Below are positions 20,200 through 29,912 of a DNA stretch of 64,000 nt, one piece after another. Position 1 is the stretch's first letter. Every line of letters begins with the position of its first letter. Origin of the DNA: Halochromatium sp. (GTDB lineage Bacteria; Pseudomonadota; Gammaproteobacteria; Chromatiales; Chromatiaceae); NCBI GenBank assembly GCA_010912705.1, contig POWB01000010.1:1-64000 (forward strand). The letters are read 5' to 3'. The notes under the pieces are model-generated. The model saw nothing but the letters and a program-made list of their open reading frames with translations, did not search any database and was not told the DNA's origin. Position numbers and translations under genes: made by a program.

Positions 20200-20592
20200 A
20201 TGATTCGACCGATTGATCGTCGTGCCGCATTGGTCAGACTGGCCGCTGTCGGTCTGGCACCGTTCTTTATCGGCACTCGGGCCGCATCCGCGTCGGCTGA
20301 GGTTGTCAAAGAGATCCACGCGCTCAAGCCTGGTGAGTACAGCTGGCATCCGGAGCGTTCGCCATCCGGTGCCATGGCGGTGGTGGTCTCGATCCCCGAG
20401 CAGCCGGGGATGTCACTCGCAGCGGGAGAGGATGCAGGCGAGACGATCGTGTCGCGATTCAGGTCAGATCGGGACTTTCGTCAGGCGATGAAACGGAGCA
20501 TGCACACGGGCATGATGATGATTGTCACCGATACGCCGCTACATCCTGATCGTCGATGGGGCGACGATTTTGTGATCATGGCGAGCGCTTGA
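20200..20592 (+). pseudogene. L,D-transpeptidase gene lacking its catalytic core (in-frame deletion)
   Basis: The open 130-codon frame starts with a Tat-like signal peptide (DRRAALVRLAAVGLAPFFIG) and the N-terminal motif LKPGEYSWHPERSPSGAMAV followed by VVSIPEQ, which normally leads into the YkuD catalytic domain of long L,D-transpeptidases. Here the sequence jumps to the family's C-terminal segment (RQAMKRSMHTGMMMIVTDTP, then LHPDRRWGDDFVIM). The YRNG strand and the HGCVRLP active-site motif are missing. The promoter and frame are intact, so a short protein may still be made, but it cannot be a transpeptidase. It is followed directly by an IS66 remnant. Confidence 0.7.
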
Positions 20593-21461
20593 CTGAGACC
20601 GAGCGCACAGCGCTGATCGATGAGTTGGTGCGCCTGATCGAGCCCTTGGCCGAGAAGACCCAGCAGCAGACCGAGACCATCCAGCAACTGCGCAATGAGA
20701 TTGCGACGCTCAAGGGCGAGAAAGGCAAGCCGCGCTTCAAGCCCAGCGGGATGGAGCAGAAGGCCGGTCAAGGCGATGAGCAGCAGGGCGACGAGGACCC
20801 GTCCAAAGGCACTCGCAAGCGCCCGGGCTCGAGCAAGCGTGCCAAAACCGCGCAGCTGAAGATCCACGAAGACCGCCGTATTCCACCGAGTCAACCACCC
20901 CCGCCGGGCTCGCGCTTCAAGGGCTATCGCGACGTGTTGGTGCAGGACCTCAAGATTGAAGCGCATAAAACACCTGCTACCGGCTTGAGGTCTGGGAAAC
21001 CCCGTATGGCGAGTGGCAGTGCGGTGAGCTGCCGAGCACTCTGCAGGGCGGACACTTCGGCGCCGGCCTGCGCGCCTACGCGCTCCACCAGTACCATCAC
21101 TGTCATGTCACCCAGCCGTTGCTGCGTGAGCAGTTGCTGGAATGGGGCATCGACCTCTCGGTGGGGCAGATCGACGCCCTGCTCAGTGGACACAACGAAG
21201 CGTTCTTTGCCGAGCCAGACCTTGAAACGGCTACATCGCAACCAGAGCGAACTGCTACTGGTCTTGTTGCGCCCCGATATCCCGCTACACACCAACGGCA
21301 GTGAGAACGATATCCGCGGCGACGTCAAATGGCGCAAGATCAGCGGCGGAACACGCAGTGACCTCGGGCGACGCTGCCGCGATACCTTCGCCAGCCTGAA
21401 GAAGACCTGCCGCAAGTTGAACATCTCCTTCTGGGACAACCTCAACGACCGCATCAAGTAG
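20589..21461 (+). pseudogene. IS66-family transposase remnant
   Basis: Three blocks in two frames are recognisable. (1) 20589-~20968: TETERTALIDELVRLIEPLA, the coiled coil EKTQQQTETIQQLRNEIATL, then FKGYRDVLVQDLKIEAHKT. (2) ~20977-21226 in another frame: YRLEVWETPYGEWQCGELPS, HFGAGLRAYALHQYHHCHVT, LLEWGIDLSVGQIDALLSGH. (3) ~21222-21461 back in the first frame: LKRLHRNQSELLLVLLRPDI, LHTNGSENDIRGDVKWRKIS, TFASLKKTCRKLNISFW. This is the IS66 TnpC layout with a frameshift near 20970 and a large internal deletion near 21222 that removes most of the catalytic core. No terminal repeats were identified. Confidence 0.75.
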
Positions 21462-21539
21462 ACCGGCACGATTCCGCCCTTGCCAAACATCGTCCGGGAG
21501 CTGGCGGCTGCGGCCGTGCCGTGACTTTTTGAGAATTTA

Positions 21540-21652
21540 TTGCGCCAGGCAAAGCCTGGAAGAGGAGGAAGAAAGCCAAAGTGAGTTGAGCAATCAGAAA
21601 CCTCTTACTGTGACCCGCCGAGTGTAAGTCCCGAACCGGAAAGGATTGGCCA
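21540..21652 (+). repeat. 5' fragment of the group II intron-like element
   Basis: The sequence from TTGCGCCAGGCAAAGCCTGG to GGAAAGGATTGGCCA is ~90 percent identical by eye to 29913-30024, the start of the intron-like relic downstream. It stops abruptly; no domain V is found here. Confidence 0.75.
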
Positions 21653-21772
21653 TCCACCGGAACCGAGTTTTGCGCGGTATGGGAGTGATCCCAGCGGCGA
21701 ATCGTAAACAGGGGTCATGTAGGCCGTGTGATTGTGCCTCGAAAGCAATCAATGCGGAGTCGCCGTTGTTAA

Positions 21773-21930
21773 CCAGCCCGCTCCATCCCGATCGCTGATG
21801 ATGCGGTGCTCAGCGCATCTGCACGAGGGGGCGCTTTTGGCAGGGACGCCCACACCAACCTACCCCAGCAGACCAGCCCTCCCGGACTGACCAAGCAGCC
21901 TAGACTGCCACTTCTGCGATGGCGAGCAGA
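21773..21930 (+). repeat. duplicate of the 3' end and downstream of the FG-GAP gene
   Basis: It matches 29094-29250, starting with the final codons (CCGCTCCATCCCGATCGC) and continuing through the downstream CGCATCT-CACGAGG and GGCAGGGA-GCCCACA blocks. It is probably the tail of a lost paralogue of the 23681 gene. In the rest of 21462-22021, apart from this and the intron fragment, I see nothing recognisable. Confidence 0.7.
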
Positions 21931-22032
21931 GCCTCTGAACCGTCTGTTGTTTCCTGTCGTGATGCGCAAACCGCCACGCCATCGGATCTGTCATTTCACC
22001 ACGCTTTTGCCCGGGACATATGATGCGTTGAT

Positions 22033-23491
22033 CAGCCCTTTTAAGGTGAGCGCCCAGAGGGGGCTGCCGCTTGTGCCAAGAGTTTAGCCGTCGAGACATG
22101 CGGCTTATCCTTGTGCTTCGTGCGAGGTGTTCGTGGTTTCTTTGGCCCACGCGTGCTCTTGCGCATCTTCTTCAGGTTGACATGCTGAGCCAACGCCAGC
22201 AGCAAGGCGCAGAGCTGGGCCAGATCCGCCTGCGTAAAAACCGCCCACTGTTGCTCCTCAACGGCGATATTGAGTCCTTCGGTGGTGCGGGCGATCTCGG
22301 CGGCCAGATAATACTCCGAGACCGTCTCATCGATCTTGGCCTCGGGATGCGCCGCGCGCAGCGCGGCTATGATCACCGCATAGAGATTGAAGGCCACCAG
22401 TGCCAGGCAGAAGCCGAACAGCGCGGCCTGCGGGTAGCCCAGGGTGTTGAGCTCGGAGTTCAGATGCCCCTCCAATTTTTGAAACGCCGTCTCAATGGTC
22501 CACCGGCCGCGATACAGCTCGGCCACAGTGGCGGCATCGGCCTGCTCGGCGGGCAGGTTGGTCAGCAGGATGAGATCCCGATGCCCATCGCGGGTTGGCT
22601 GCTTGAGCTTGAGCACGATGCGCCGCCAGGTCCAGGTGTGCCCCTCGGCATCGGTGACCTGCACCGCCTGCTCGGACACGTCGCCATCGTCAATGCGCCC
22701 GAGCGGTTGCAGGGCACTGAGCGGTTTGACAGTGAGACCGCTGTGATGGCGGATGACAAAGGCAGCCTGACGCCGGGCGATGGCGGCCAAGAAGGCGGTG
22801 ACACAGAAGTTGCGATCGGCGATCCACAGGTCGTTGGCCTGAACCGTCTCGGCGACCTCGCCGAGCAGACTGCGCTCCTGGGCATGGCCATCGGCGCAGG
22901 GGAACACGTCACTGAGCAGGCCCCGCGCGTCATCGAAGACCACCAGCGATTTGCCTGGCAGGGTCGCCGCCGCACTGTCACGCAAGGGCTTGAGTCGCCG
23001 TTCGCTGGCGGCCAGACAGTTGCCATCGAGGTAACGAATGCGATAGCCCGGAAGGCGTTCGGGCCGCTGGCCGCCGAGTTCATCGATGATCTCGGCGGCA
23101 TCGTGGGCGATCCAAGCGCACCAGCCCTTGGGAGGTCGACAACTCGACCCGTTTGAGCTTGTCATAGACCGCGACGACCGAGGCGGCGATGCTCGACTCG
23201 CGATGGGCGGCATGCACGTTGGCCTGCCCCCGACAGACGATCTGCAGCATCAGCCCAACCAGCGAGGAGAACAGGATCTGGCGTGTGTACTGCTCCTCGC
23301 GCGTCGACTCGAACCACTCGTCAAGCCGTTCGGCGTTGAGAAGGCGCTCAAGCAGTCCGCGCACCATCACGCTGGCAGGGGTACGCTCGGCAAAGCGTTG
23401 CAGGACACCGTCAAACATCAGGGCGTCAGCTCCAGGGTCGCCAGAAGATGACTGTAGATTACAATAGGTTGGCATCACCTTAAAAGGGCTG
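22033..23491 (-). mobile_element. IS4-family insertion sequence, 1459 bp, with 11-bp target duplication
   Basis: The ends are perfect 16-bp inverted repeats, CAGCCCTTTTAAGGTG at 22033-22048 and its complement at 23476-23491. They are flanked by the direct repeat GATGCGTTGAT at 22022-22032 and 23492-23502. The size, the transposase and the 11-bp target duplication all fit the IS4 family. The intact duplication indicates a relatively recent insertion in this orientation. Confidence 0.93.
22041..23478 (-). pseudogene. IS4-family transposase, single frameshift
   Basis: The N-terminal part starts at ATG 23478 (MMPTYCNLQSSSGDPGADAL) and reads into VYDKLKRVELSTSQGLVR. The rest continues in another frame from WIAHDAAEIIDELGGQRPER. 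One extra T on the coding strand near 23115 explains the break. The catalytic DDE region is recognisable: VFDDARGLLSDVFPC, ANDLWIADRNFCVTAFL, and the YREK-like YRGRWTIETAFQKLEGHL, followed by a Lys/Arg-rich tail. Without the extra base the protein would be ~475 residues, normal for the family. Programmed frameshifting is not typical of IS4, so it is called inactive. Confidence 0.85.
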
Positions 23492-23680
23492 GATGCGTTG
23501 ATCCATGCCTACAAACGCGGTCAGTCTCCTAGCTAATAGAAAGGACTTCACCTGGATGGTTGATTTTAGCAGTCAGAATCTTTAGGTTCGTCAGCAGCGA
23601 TCGGCTAGAAGCCTTAGAAATGGATCGGCACGCTCGGTCCACGCGCGTAGAACCTGAAAGAGGCCAAAGGAGTTTTGCTG

Positions 23681-26600
23681 ATGCTCCTAACACCTACTCT
23701 GACGTTGCTGTCGCGAAGAGTTGTACAACCGAAACATGTCGCCCTGTGGCTGCTCGCTTTCCTCTTCATTTGCGTGGATGGGGCAGCCGCTAAGGGCGAG
23801 GTGCCACCCCGCCTCTGGGACGCCTTCGACCATGCGCGCCATGCGATCGTGGCAGAGGGCGCCGAGGCGACGGCGGTGAATCACCGTAACGACCATCGCC
23901 TGCACTTTAGCGATTGGGGGCTACAGGTCCGCTCCACGCGTGCGGCCGACGACTGGCACTGGGGGCTGACGCTCAGCGGCTACGGCACCCCGGGGCGGAT
24001 CGATCCAGTGGGCGCCGCCCAGACCCACATCGATGGCACCCGGTTGGAGTACCGGCGTGGTGCGCTCACCGAGTGGTACATCAACCGCTCCATCGGCCTT
24101 GAGCACGGCTTTACCCTGACCCGGCCCCCGCATCCGGGTGCCGAGCAAGTCGTACTCGCGCTCGAGGTCCATGGCGATCTCAGCGGTCAATGGCGCGAGC
24201 CCGGCCAGGCCCTCGCCTTCTATACCCCGGCGGGCGAATACGTCCTCAGTTATGACAAGCTTGAGGTTCTCGATGCCGATGGGCATCGCCTGCCGGCGCA
24301 GATGGCACTGATGGACACCCAGCTCGCGATCCAGTTCGATGCCACCAACGCCCGCTGGCCAATTGAGGTTGATCCATTGGTCAGCGATGAGCAGAAGGTG
24401 CTGGCGACTGACGGCTCGTGGGGTGACCATTTCGGCTTCTCTGTTGCCATCGACGGCGATACCGCCCTGATCGGGGCGTACAAGAATGACGTCGATGGCG
24501 TCAGTTTCGGCGCTGCCTACGTCTTCACTCGCAGCAATGGCCTTTGGAGCGAGCAGGCCAAGCTGAGGAGCAGGGATGGTAATACCTCGACCTTCGGTAT
24601 CTCCGTGGCCCTCGACGGCGACACCGCCCTAGTTGGCGCTCCCGATTACTACTACGACGGTATTACGACAGGCGCTGTCTTCGTCTTCACCCGCAGTGGC
24701 GGGGTTTGGAGCGAGCAAACCAAGTTGATCCGCCCCGCTGCCGCGTCCATAAACGAGGACGGATTCGGCCGCTCCGTGGCCCTTGACGGCGACACCGCGC
24801 TGATCGGAGCTGCTGATCACGGCTTCAATGGTGAGTTTTCGGGCGCCGCCTACGTGTTCACTCGCAGTGGTGAGGTCTGGACTCAGCAAGCCAAGCTGCT
24901 CGCCAGTGATGGCGCCCCCGGTGATTGGTTCGGCAGGTCAGTCGCACTCCACGGCGACACCGCGCTGATCGGCGCCCCTTACAGTAACGAACTCAATGGC
25001 GCTGCCTATGTCTTCAGCCGTCTTGTCGACGATTGGAGCCAGCACGCCAAGCTGCTCGCCAGCGATGGCGCGGTGGGTGACGAGTTCGGCATCTCCGTCG
25101 CCCTCGACGGCGACACTGCACTGATCGGGGCGTTGTACGACGACGACAATGGTGGCGAGTCAGGCGCCGCCTACGTTATCGCCCGGCGTCGCGATTTCTT
25201 TGATCTCTGGGTCGAGCAAGCCAAGCTGCTCCCGAGGGACGGCGCAGGGGGTGACGAGTTCGGCATCGCCGTCGCCCTCGACGGCGACACTGCACTGATC
25301 GGTGCTGCTAATGAAGTCTCTCGAGGACAGAACTCAGGCGCCGCCTACGTCTTTACCCACAGCAATGGACTCTGGAGTGAACAATCCAAGCTGCTGGCTA
25401 GCGATGGCGCCGAGGCTGACCACTTTGGCTGGTCCGTTGCCCTCGACGGTGACACAGCACTGATCGGCGCTCCTGATAACGATGACTACGGCTCTTTTAC
25501 TGGCTCCAGTTATTTCATCTCGCTGAGCCGGACAATCAGCCCGGCGCCGCATCCGATTAACGACACGGGTATCGACTGGTGCGCCGATGATAATGCCAAC
25601 AACCTTGCTTGTCCGGTCAGCGCCTATCCCGGACAGGATGGCGATTCTGGGCGTGATGTGAATGACAATAACCCGAATGACGGTCAAGCCGGGTTCAGCT
25701 TCACCAAACTCGACGCCAACGGTCAGGAGCTGCCGGCTGACGCAACAGGCTGGAGCTGCGTGCGCGACAACGTCACGGGCGCGGTCTGGGAGGTGAAAAC
25801 TGACGATGGCGGGCTGCGCGACAAGGATTGGAAGTTCAGCTGGTACGACAGCGATTCGCCCGATGGCGGGCTCGGCCTCGAGGATGGTGGGGAATGCTTT
25901 ACTGATGGCCGATGTGACACTGAGAAGTACGTCGAGGACATCAATGCCCAAGGGCTCTGCGGCCTTACTGACTGGCGCCTTCCTTCGGTTAAGGAGTTAA
26001 CTAGCATCACCCATTTTGGGCGCTCAAATCCTGCGATCGACACAAGCTACTTTCCTAATACCCAACCGACCGTTTACTGGACTACGATGCCGTCCGCTTC
26101 CAACTACTTTTTTGCGTGGAGCACCCATTACTACCATGGCCAAGTCGGGGCCTACTACAAGTTCGATGACTATTCCGTTCGCCTCGTCCACGCTGGGCAG
26201 ACATCTTTGCCGTTTGTTGACAATGGCGATGGGACTATCACCGACCCAAATACAGGGTTAATGTGGGAGCGTTGCGTCTATGGGCGAACCGGGATCGATT
26301 GCTTCAACGGCAGCGCCAGTGAGATGACTTGGCAGGAGGCCCTGACCAATGCTCAGAACGCAAGCCGCGCCGGCTACAACGACTGGCGTCTGCCCAACGT
26401 CAAGGAGTTGCAATCACTTGTCGACTATGGCGCTCTTGGTCCTGCGGCTGCGATCGATGAGCGGTTCTTCCCTGAAACGCCATCTGGTTACTTTTGGTCT
26501 TCGTCGCCATCTGCTCTCGAGGTAGACAGCCCGTGGAGCGTCCACTCCCGTTATGGCCAGCTCGTCGAAGACCCTGCTATTATTCTCGATGACAGTAGCC

Positions 26601-29122
26601 GATACGTTCGCTTCGTGCGCACGCCGCAGACGCCCCCGCTGCTCTCGTATCCCCTCGCTGATACCGGCATCGATTGGTGCGCCGATGGCGACACCAACAA
26701 CCTCGCGTGCCCGGTCAACGGCTATCCCGGACAGGACGGCGACTCAGGGCGTGATGCCACCGACAACGACCCCAACGACGGCGACGCCGGGTTCAGCTAC
26801 ACCAAGCTCGACGCCAACGGCCAGGATCTGCCGGCCGACGCGGCAGACTGGAGCTGCGTGCGCGATAACGTCACTGGCTCTATCTGGGAGGTGAAGACTA
26901 ACGATGGCGGACCGCGCGACAGGGATTGGATCTTCAGCTGGTACGACAGCGATTCACCCGATGGAGTGCTCGGCACCGAGGATGGCGGCAACTGCTTTAC
27001 TGCCGGCCGCTGCGATACCGAAAAGTACGTTCAGGATATTAACGCCGAAGGTCTCTGCGGGTTTACAGACTGGCGCCTACCGACAGTTCAGGAGCTGACC
27101 GAGATCATCCATTTGGGGCGCTCATACCCGGCAATCGACACGGGCTACTTTCCGCATACCCTATCGTCATCACGGTTCTGGTCGTCGTCGCCGGATGCCT
27201 CCCGTTCGGGCTATGCTTGGCTCGTCTATTTCAACTTTGGCAACGTCGATAGCCTGTTTACGAATAGCCCGAGTGGGGTTCGCCTTGTGCGTGCGGAACA
27301 GCGCTCTTTTCCTTTCGTTGACAATGGCGATGGGACGATCACGGATGCCAATACCGGGTTGATGTGGTCGCAATGCAGCGCTGGGCAGAGCGGGTCTGAG
27401 TGCGCCAGCGGCCTGGCTGATACCATGCACTGGGATGAGGCCCTGACCTATGCCGAAAACGCTACCCACGCTGGCTACGATGATTGGCGCCTACCCAACA
27501 GGAAGGAGCTGCAGTCCCTGATCGACTACAGTGCCTATGGCCCCGCCATCAACGAGCAGTTCTTCCCCTTCCCCGGGACCATCACGGAGCTCCGGTTCTG
27601 GTCCTCGTCGCCTAGTGCCACCTTTTCGAACAACGCAGGGCGCGTCAATTTCTTTGATGGTGACGCATACGACGACAATAAGCGTAGTGATCGATCTGTT
27701 CGCCTGGTGCGCGATCAAGATTCATCTGCTCTATCTCTAAACATCTCCGTCAGTGGCAGCGGGACGATAACAAGCGATCCGCCCGGAATCGACTGCGGCA
27801 GCACCTGTACAGCAGGCTTTGCGCCGGGAACCGAGGTCACCCTCAACGCCAGCCCTGACGACGGCTTCCAACTGAGCGGCTGGAGCAAGGCCGACTGCGG
27901 TACCGCACTGACCTGCAGCATCACCATGGATGTGCCCAAGACCGTCACAGCCACGTTCAGCACAACAACGATTGGTGATGAGTGCGCAACGAACGCCTTG
28001 ACGGTCGAGAACCTCGACCTGACGAGCGGCAGTCGCAACATTCGCTCTGAGACCAGCCTCGACGTTGCCGGGAGTGTGCAAATCGGTGCCGGCGCCAGCC
28101 TTACACTCGGCGCCCCAACGATCAGCTTTGCACCCGGCTTCCGCGTCGCCCTTGGCGGCCAGCTCAGCGCAACCGCTGGCTCAGTGACCTGCGCGGCAAC
28201 AACGAGCACGCGTCAGGATGCCCCGGTGAGCGCTGCGAAGCGCACCCACGATGCGTCCACCGCAAAGCCACCACACATCTATACAAGCGTCCAGGCCCTG
28301 TCCGAGTGGGTCAAAACGCAGCTCACCAGCCTCGGTATCGATTTGGAGTCAATCGTCAGTAGCCTGCTCGATGCCGACGAGCACTGGCTCATCGTCGAGA
28401 CCCCCCAGGCCCTCGTGACATCGGATGCCAATCGGACCAGCGATATCTATCGCATCGACTTCCTGACACAACAGCTCGCGCTGATCAGCGCCGGCGATAA
28501 CGGCCATGCCGGCAACGGCCCCAGCCGCTATCCAGCCGCCGACGCCAGCGGCGAGCTGATCGTCTTCCACAGCGAGGCTAACAATCTGTTGCCCAGCGAT
28601 ACCAACGGCGTCAGCGATCTGTTCCTGCGTGACCTCGCCCTTGGGCAGACCAGCCGACTGACCGACGCCGAGCAGGCCTCGGCCAACCCCGCACTCGACG
28701 AAAGCGCCGCCACGCTGGTCTACGATCAGCGCACCCTAGCTGGCCCGCGGCAGGTATTCGCTCAAGCCTTGGCCGAGGGCGCCGCCGTTGAGCTCCTGAG
28801 CTTCGCCACGACTGCCGATGGAGCCCGGCTGGACAACCATCATCCGGCGCTCAGTGCTGATGGGCGCTTCCTGGTCTATCTGGAGGAGACCGTCACAGCG
28901 GGCGAGGGTGTCACTCAGCACGGCGGCCAGCGTTGCCAGCTCCACCTCTATGAGCGCAGCACCCAGCGCTACCATCTCCAGCCCTGTCCTGCGGCATTGG
29001 CCGAGGCCAGCGATCAAGCCCGCCTGAGCTTCAGCCCCAACGGCGAGGCAATCCTCTGCAGCCTACCGGGCCAGGCCCAGCCGCTTAGCCTACCCAATCC
29101 GCTCCATCCCGATCGCCGATGA
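23681..29122 (+). CDS. large secreted FG-GAP / DUF1566 (Lcl) repeat protein
   Basis: The start is ATG 23681 (AGGAG at 23668-23672); a TTG at 23675 is possible. The ~1813-residue product begins with a signal-like helix (HVALWLLAFLFICVDGAAA). Residues ~240-610 hold about seven FG-GAP repeats of the form DGA-GDxFGxSVALDGDTALIGA...GAAYVFTRS. Then come four DUF1566/Lcl_C domains in two pairs, each pair opened by DTGIDWCAD-N-ACPV-YPGQDGDSGRD, with DWRLPxxKEL motifs. A Cys-containing bacterial repeat domain (ISVSGSGTITSDPPGIDCGS) follows, then a beta-helix-like stretch and a C-terminal TolB/PD40-like propeller (DLFLRDLALGQTSRLTDAEQ). It is probably cell-surface or secreted and carbohydrate- or protein-binding; the exact role is unknown. 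Part of its tail is duplicated at 21773. Confidence 0.88.
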   Translation: MLLTPTLTLLSRRVVQPKHVALWLLAFLFICVDGAAAKGEVPPRLWDAFDHARHAIVAEGAEATAVNHRNDHRLHFSDWGLQVRSTRAADDWHWGLTLSGYGTPGRIDPVGAAQTHIDGTRLEYRRGALTEWYINRSIGLEHGFTLTRPPHPGAEQVVLALEVHGDLSGQWREPGQALAFYTPAGEYVLSYDKLEVLDADGHRLPAQMALMDTQLAIQFDATNARWPIEVDPLVSDEQKVLATDGSWGDHFGFSVAIDGDTALIGAYKNDVDGVSFGAAYVFTRSNGLWSEQAKLRSRDGNTSTFGISVALDGDTALVGAPDYYYDGITTGAVFVFTRSGGVWSEQTKLIRPAAASINEDGFGRSVALDGDTALIGAADHGFNGEFSGAAYVFTRSGEVWTQQAKLLASDGAPGDWFGRSVALHGDTALIGAPYSNELNGAAYVFSRLVDDWSQHAKLLASDGAVGDEFGISVALDGDTALIGALYDDDNGGESGAAYVIARRRDFFDLWVEQAKLLPRDGAGGDEFGIAVALDGDTALIGAANEVSRGQNSGAAYVFTHSNGLWSEQSKLLASDGAEADHFGWSVALDGDTALIGAPDNDDYGSFTGSSYFISLSRTISPAPHPINDTGIDWCADDNANNLACPVSAYPGQDGDSGRDVNDNNPNDGQAGFSFTKLDANGQELPADATGWSCVRDNVTGAVWEVKTDDGGLRDKDWKFSWYDSDSPDGGLGLEDGGECFTDGRCDTEKYVEDINAQGLCGLTDWRLPSVKELTSITHFGRSNPAIDTSYFPNTQPTVYWTTMPSASNYFFAWSTHYYHGQVGAYYKFDDYSVRLVHAGQTSLPFVDNGDGTITDPNTGLMWERCVYGRTGIDCFNGSASEMTWQEALTNAQNASRAGYNDWRLPNVKELQSLVDYGALGPAAAIDERFFPETPSGYFWSSSPSALEVDSPWSVHSRYGQLVEDPAIILDDSSRYVRFVRTPQTPPLLSYPLADTGIDWCADGDTNNLACPVNGYPGQDGDSGRDATDNDPNDGDAGFSYTKLDANGQDLPADAADWSCVRDNVTGSIWEVKTNDGGPRDRDWIFSWYDSDSPDGVLGTEDGGNCFTAGRCDTEKYVQDINAEGLCGFTDWRLPTVQELTEIIHLGRSYPAIDTGYFPHTLSSSRFWSSSPDASRSGYAWLVYFNFGNVDSLFTNSPSGVRLVRAEQRSFPFVDNGDGTITDANTGLMWSQCSAGQSGSECASGLADTMHWDEALTYAENATHAGYDDWRLPNRKELQSLIDYSAYGPAINEQFFPFPGTITELRFWSSSPSATFSNNAGRVNFFDGDAYDDNKRSDRSVRLVRDQDSSALSLNISVSGSGTITSDPPGIDCGSTCTAGFAPGTEVTLNASPDDGFQLSGWSKADCGTALTCSITMDVPKTVTATFSTTTIGDECATNALTVENLDLTSGSRNIRSETSLDVAGSVQIGAGASLTLGAPTISFAPGFRVALGGQLSATAGSVTCAATTSTRQDAPVSAAKRTHDASTAKPPHIYTSVQALSEWVKTQLTSLGIDLESIVSSLLDADEHWLIVETPQALVTSDANRTSDIYRIDFLTQQLALISAGDNGHAGNGPSRYPAADASGELIVFHSEANNLLPSDTNGVSDLFLRDLALGQTSRLTDAEQASANPALDESAATLVYDQRTLAGPRQVFAQALAEGAAVELLSFATTADGARLDNHHPALSADGRFLVYLEETVTAGEGVTQHGGQRCQLHLYERSTQRYHLQPCPAALAEASDQARLSFSPNGEAILCSLPGQAQPLSLPNPLHPDRR

Positions 29123-29294
29123 CGCCACGCTTGGCGCATCTACACGAGGAGGTGGTGTTGGCAGGGATGCCCACAACAACATCGCGCACCAGGCCATCCA
29201 TCCCGGACAGGCCTTGCGGCCTGAACTGTCACTTCTGGCATGGCTGAGCTTCACCAAGCCCGCTGCAACGAGAGCACCTAAGACAGCACCGAGT

Positions 29295-29561
29295 TTGTAT
29301 CAGCAGGGCGTTGTCACCTGGTCCGAACAGCAAGCGCTACTAATCCGCGCGAGGCGCTTTGACCAGCTCGATCTGGAACAAATCGCCGAGGAGATCGAAG
29401 ATGTGGGAGCAAGTAACCAACGCGAGCTTGCGAGACGGACCGCAGGTCGGTTAGCTCATTGACTCAACCGGCAATCCCAGTCTGATCGTCAGAACAAGCG
29501 TTGGCGGCGCATCATTAAAGAGCAGTGCCGAGCCTTGAGTTTGGTCAACATGGCGGATTGA
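29295..29561 (+). pseudogene. DUF29-family protein, interrupted by a stop codon
   Basis: The sequence LYQQGVVTWSEQQALLIRAR, RFDQLDLEQIAEEIEDVG, NQRELARRTAGRLAH is the DUF29 signature. A TGA at 29460-29462 interrupts it, yet the same frame continues with family-like sequence (SDRQNKRWRRIIKEQCRA) to a second stop at 29559-29561. The normal ATG start is not evident and the C-terminus is short. DUF29 genes are typical of cyanobacteria and phototrophic proteobacteria and have no known function. The 29562-29847 gap after it shows no other gene. Confidence 0.7.
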
Positions 29562-29847
29562 TGGGAAGAAAATGTCGCCATCTCGGCATCGCCCACGACC
29601 TTCGACCTATTGGTGCCGAAGGTGAGGGCTAAAGTCAGGCCCCTTGGGCCTTAACTGTCGGATGAACCCCCGGCTGTACAGCTGACGCTGTCGGCGGTCG
29701 CCAGAAGCTGGCCACCACTGGCAACGTTAAATAAACCAGGTAATCCCTCGGCTCTGCCGGGGTGACAGTAGCAGTTTGACATTTACGGGAGTCCATCAGG
29801 GACACTCCGATCGTGAGCCGCCAAGCACACGGTGTTGGAGAGTGCCG

Positions 29848-29910
29848 ATGGACAAGATTAAGAGCCTAAGTCACTCCAAATGGGAGTGCAAATAGCATTT
29901 TTTTCATTCC
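29848..29910 (+). pseudogene. IS200/IS605 tnpA 5' remnant
   Basis: ATG 29848 encodes MDKIKSLSHSKWECK, a typical IS200 TnpA N-terminus. The following codons (TAGCATTTTTTTCATTCCAA) are a decayed YHVVFIPK. The upstream 29776-29847 has hairpin-like sequence (GAGTCCATC...GATCGTGAGCC) as at an IS200 left end. The remnant is cut off where the intron-like element begins. Confidence 0.6.
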
Positions 29911-29912
29911 AA

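Noticed and set aside
22071-23156. 361-codon plus-strand frame opposite the IS4 transposase
   Set aside because: Antisense shadow; the minus strand carries the transposase motifs.
23080-23213. Programmed frameshifting in the IS4 transposase
   Set aside because: IS4-family transposases are normally single frames and no slippery heptamer is evident at the junction.
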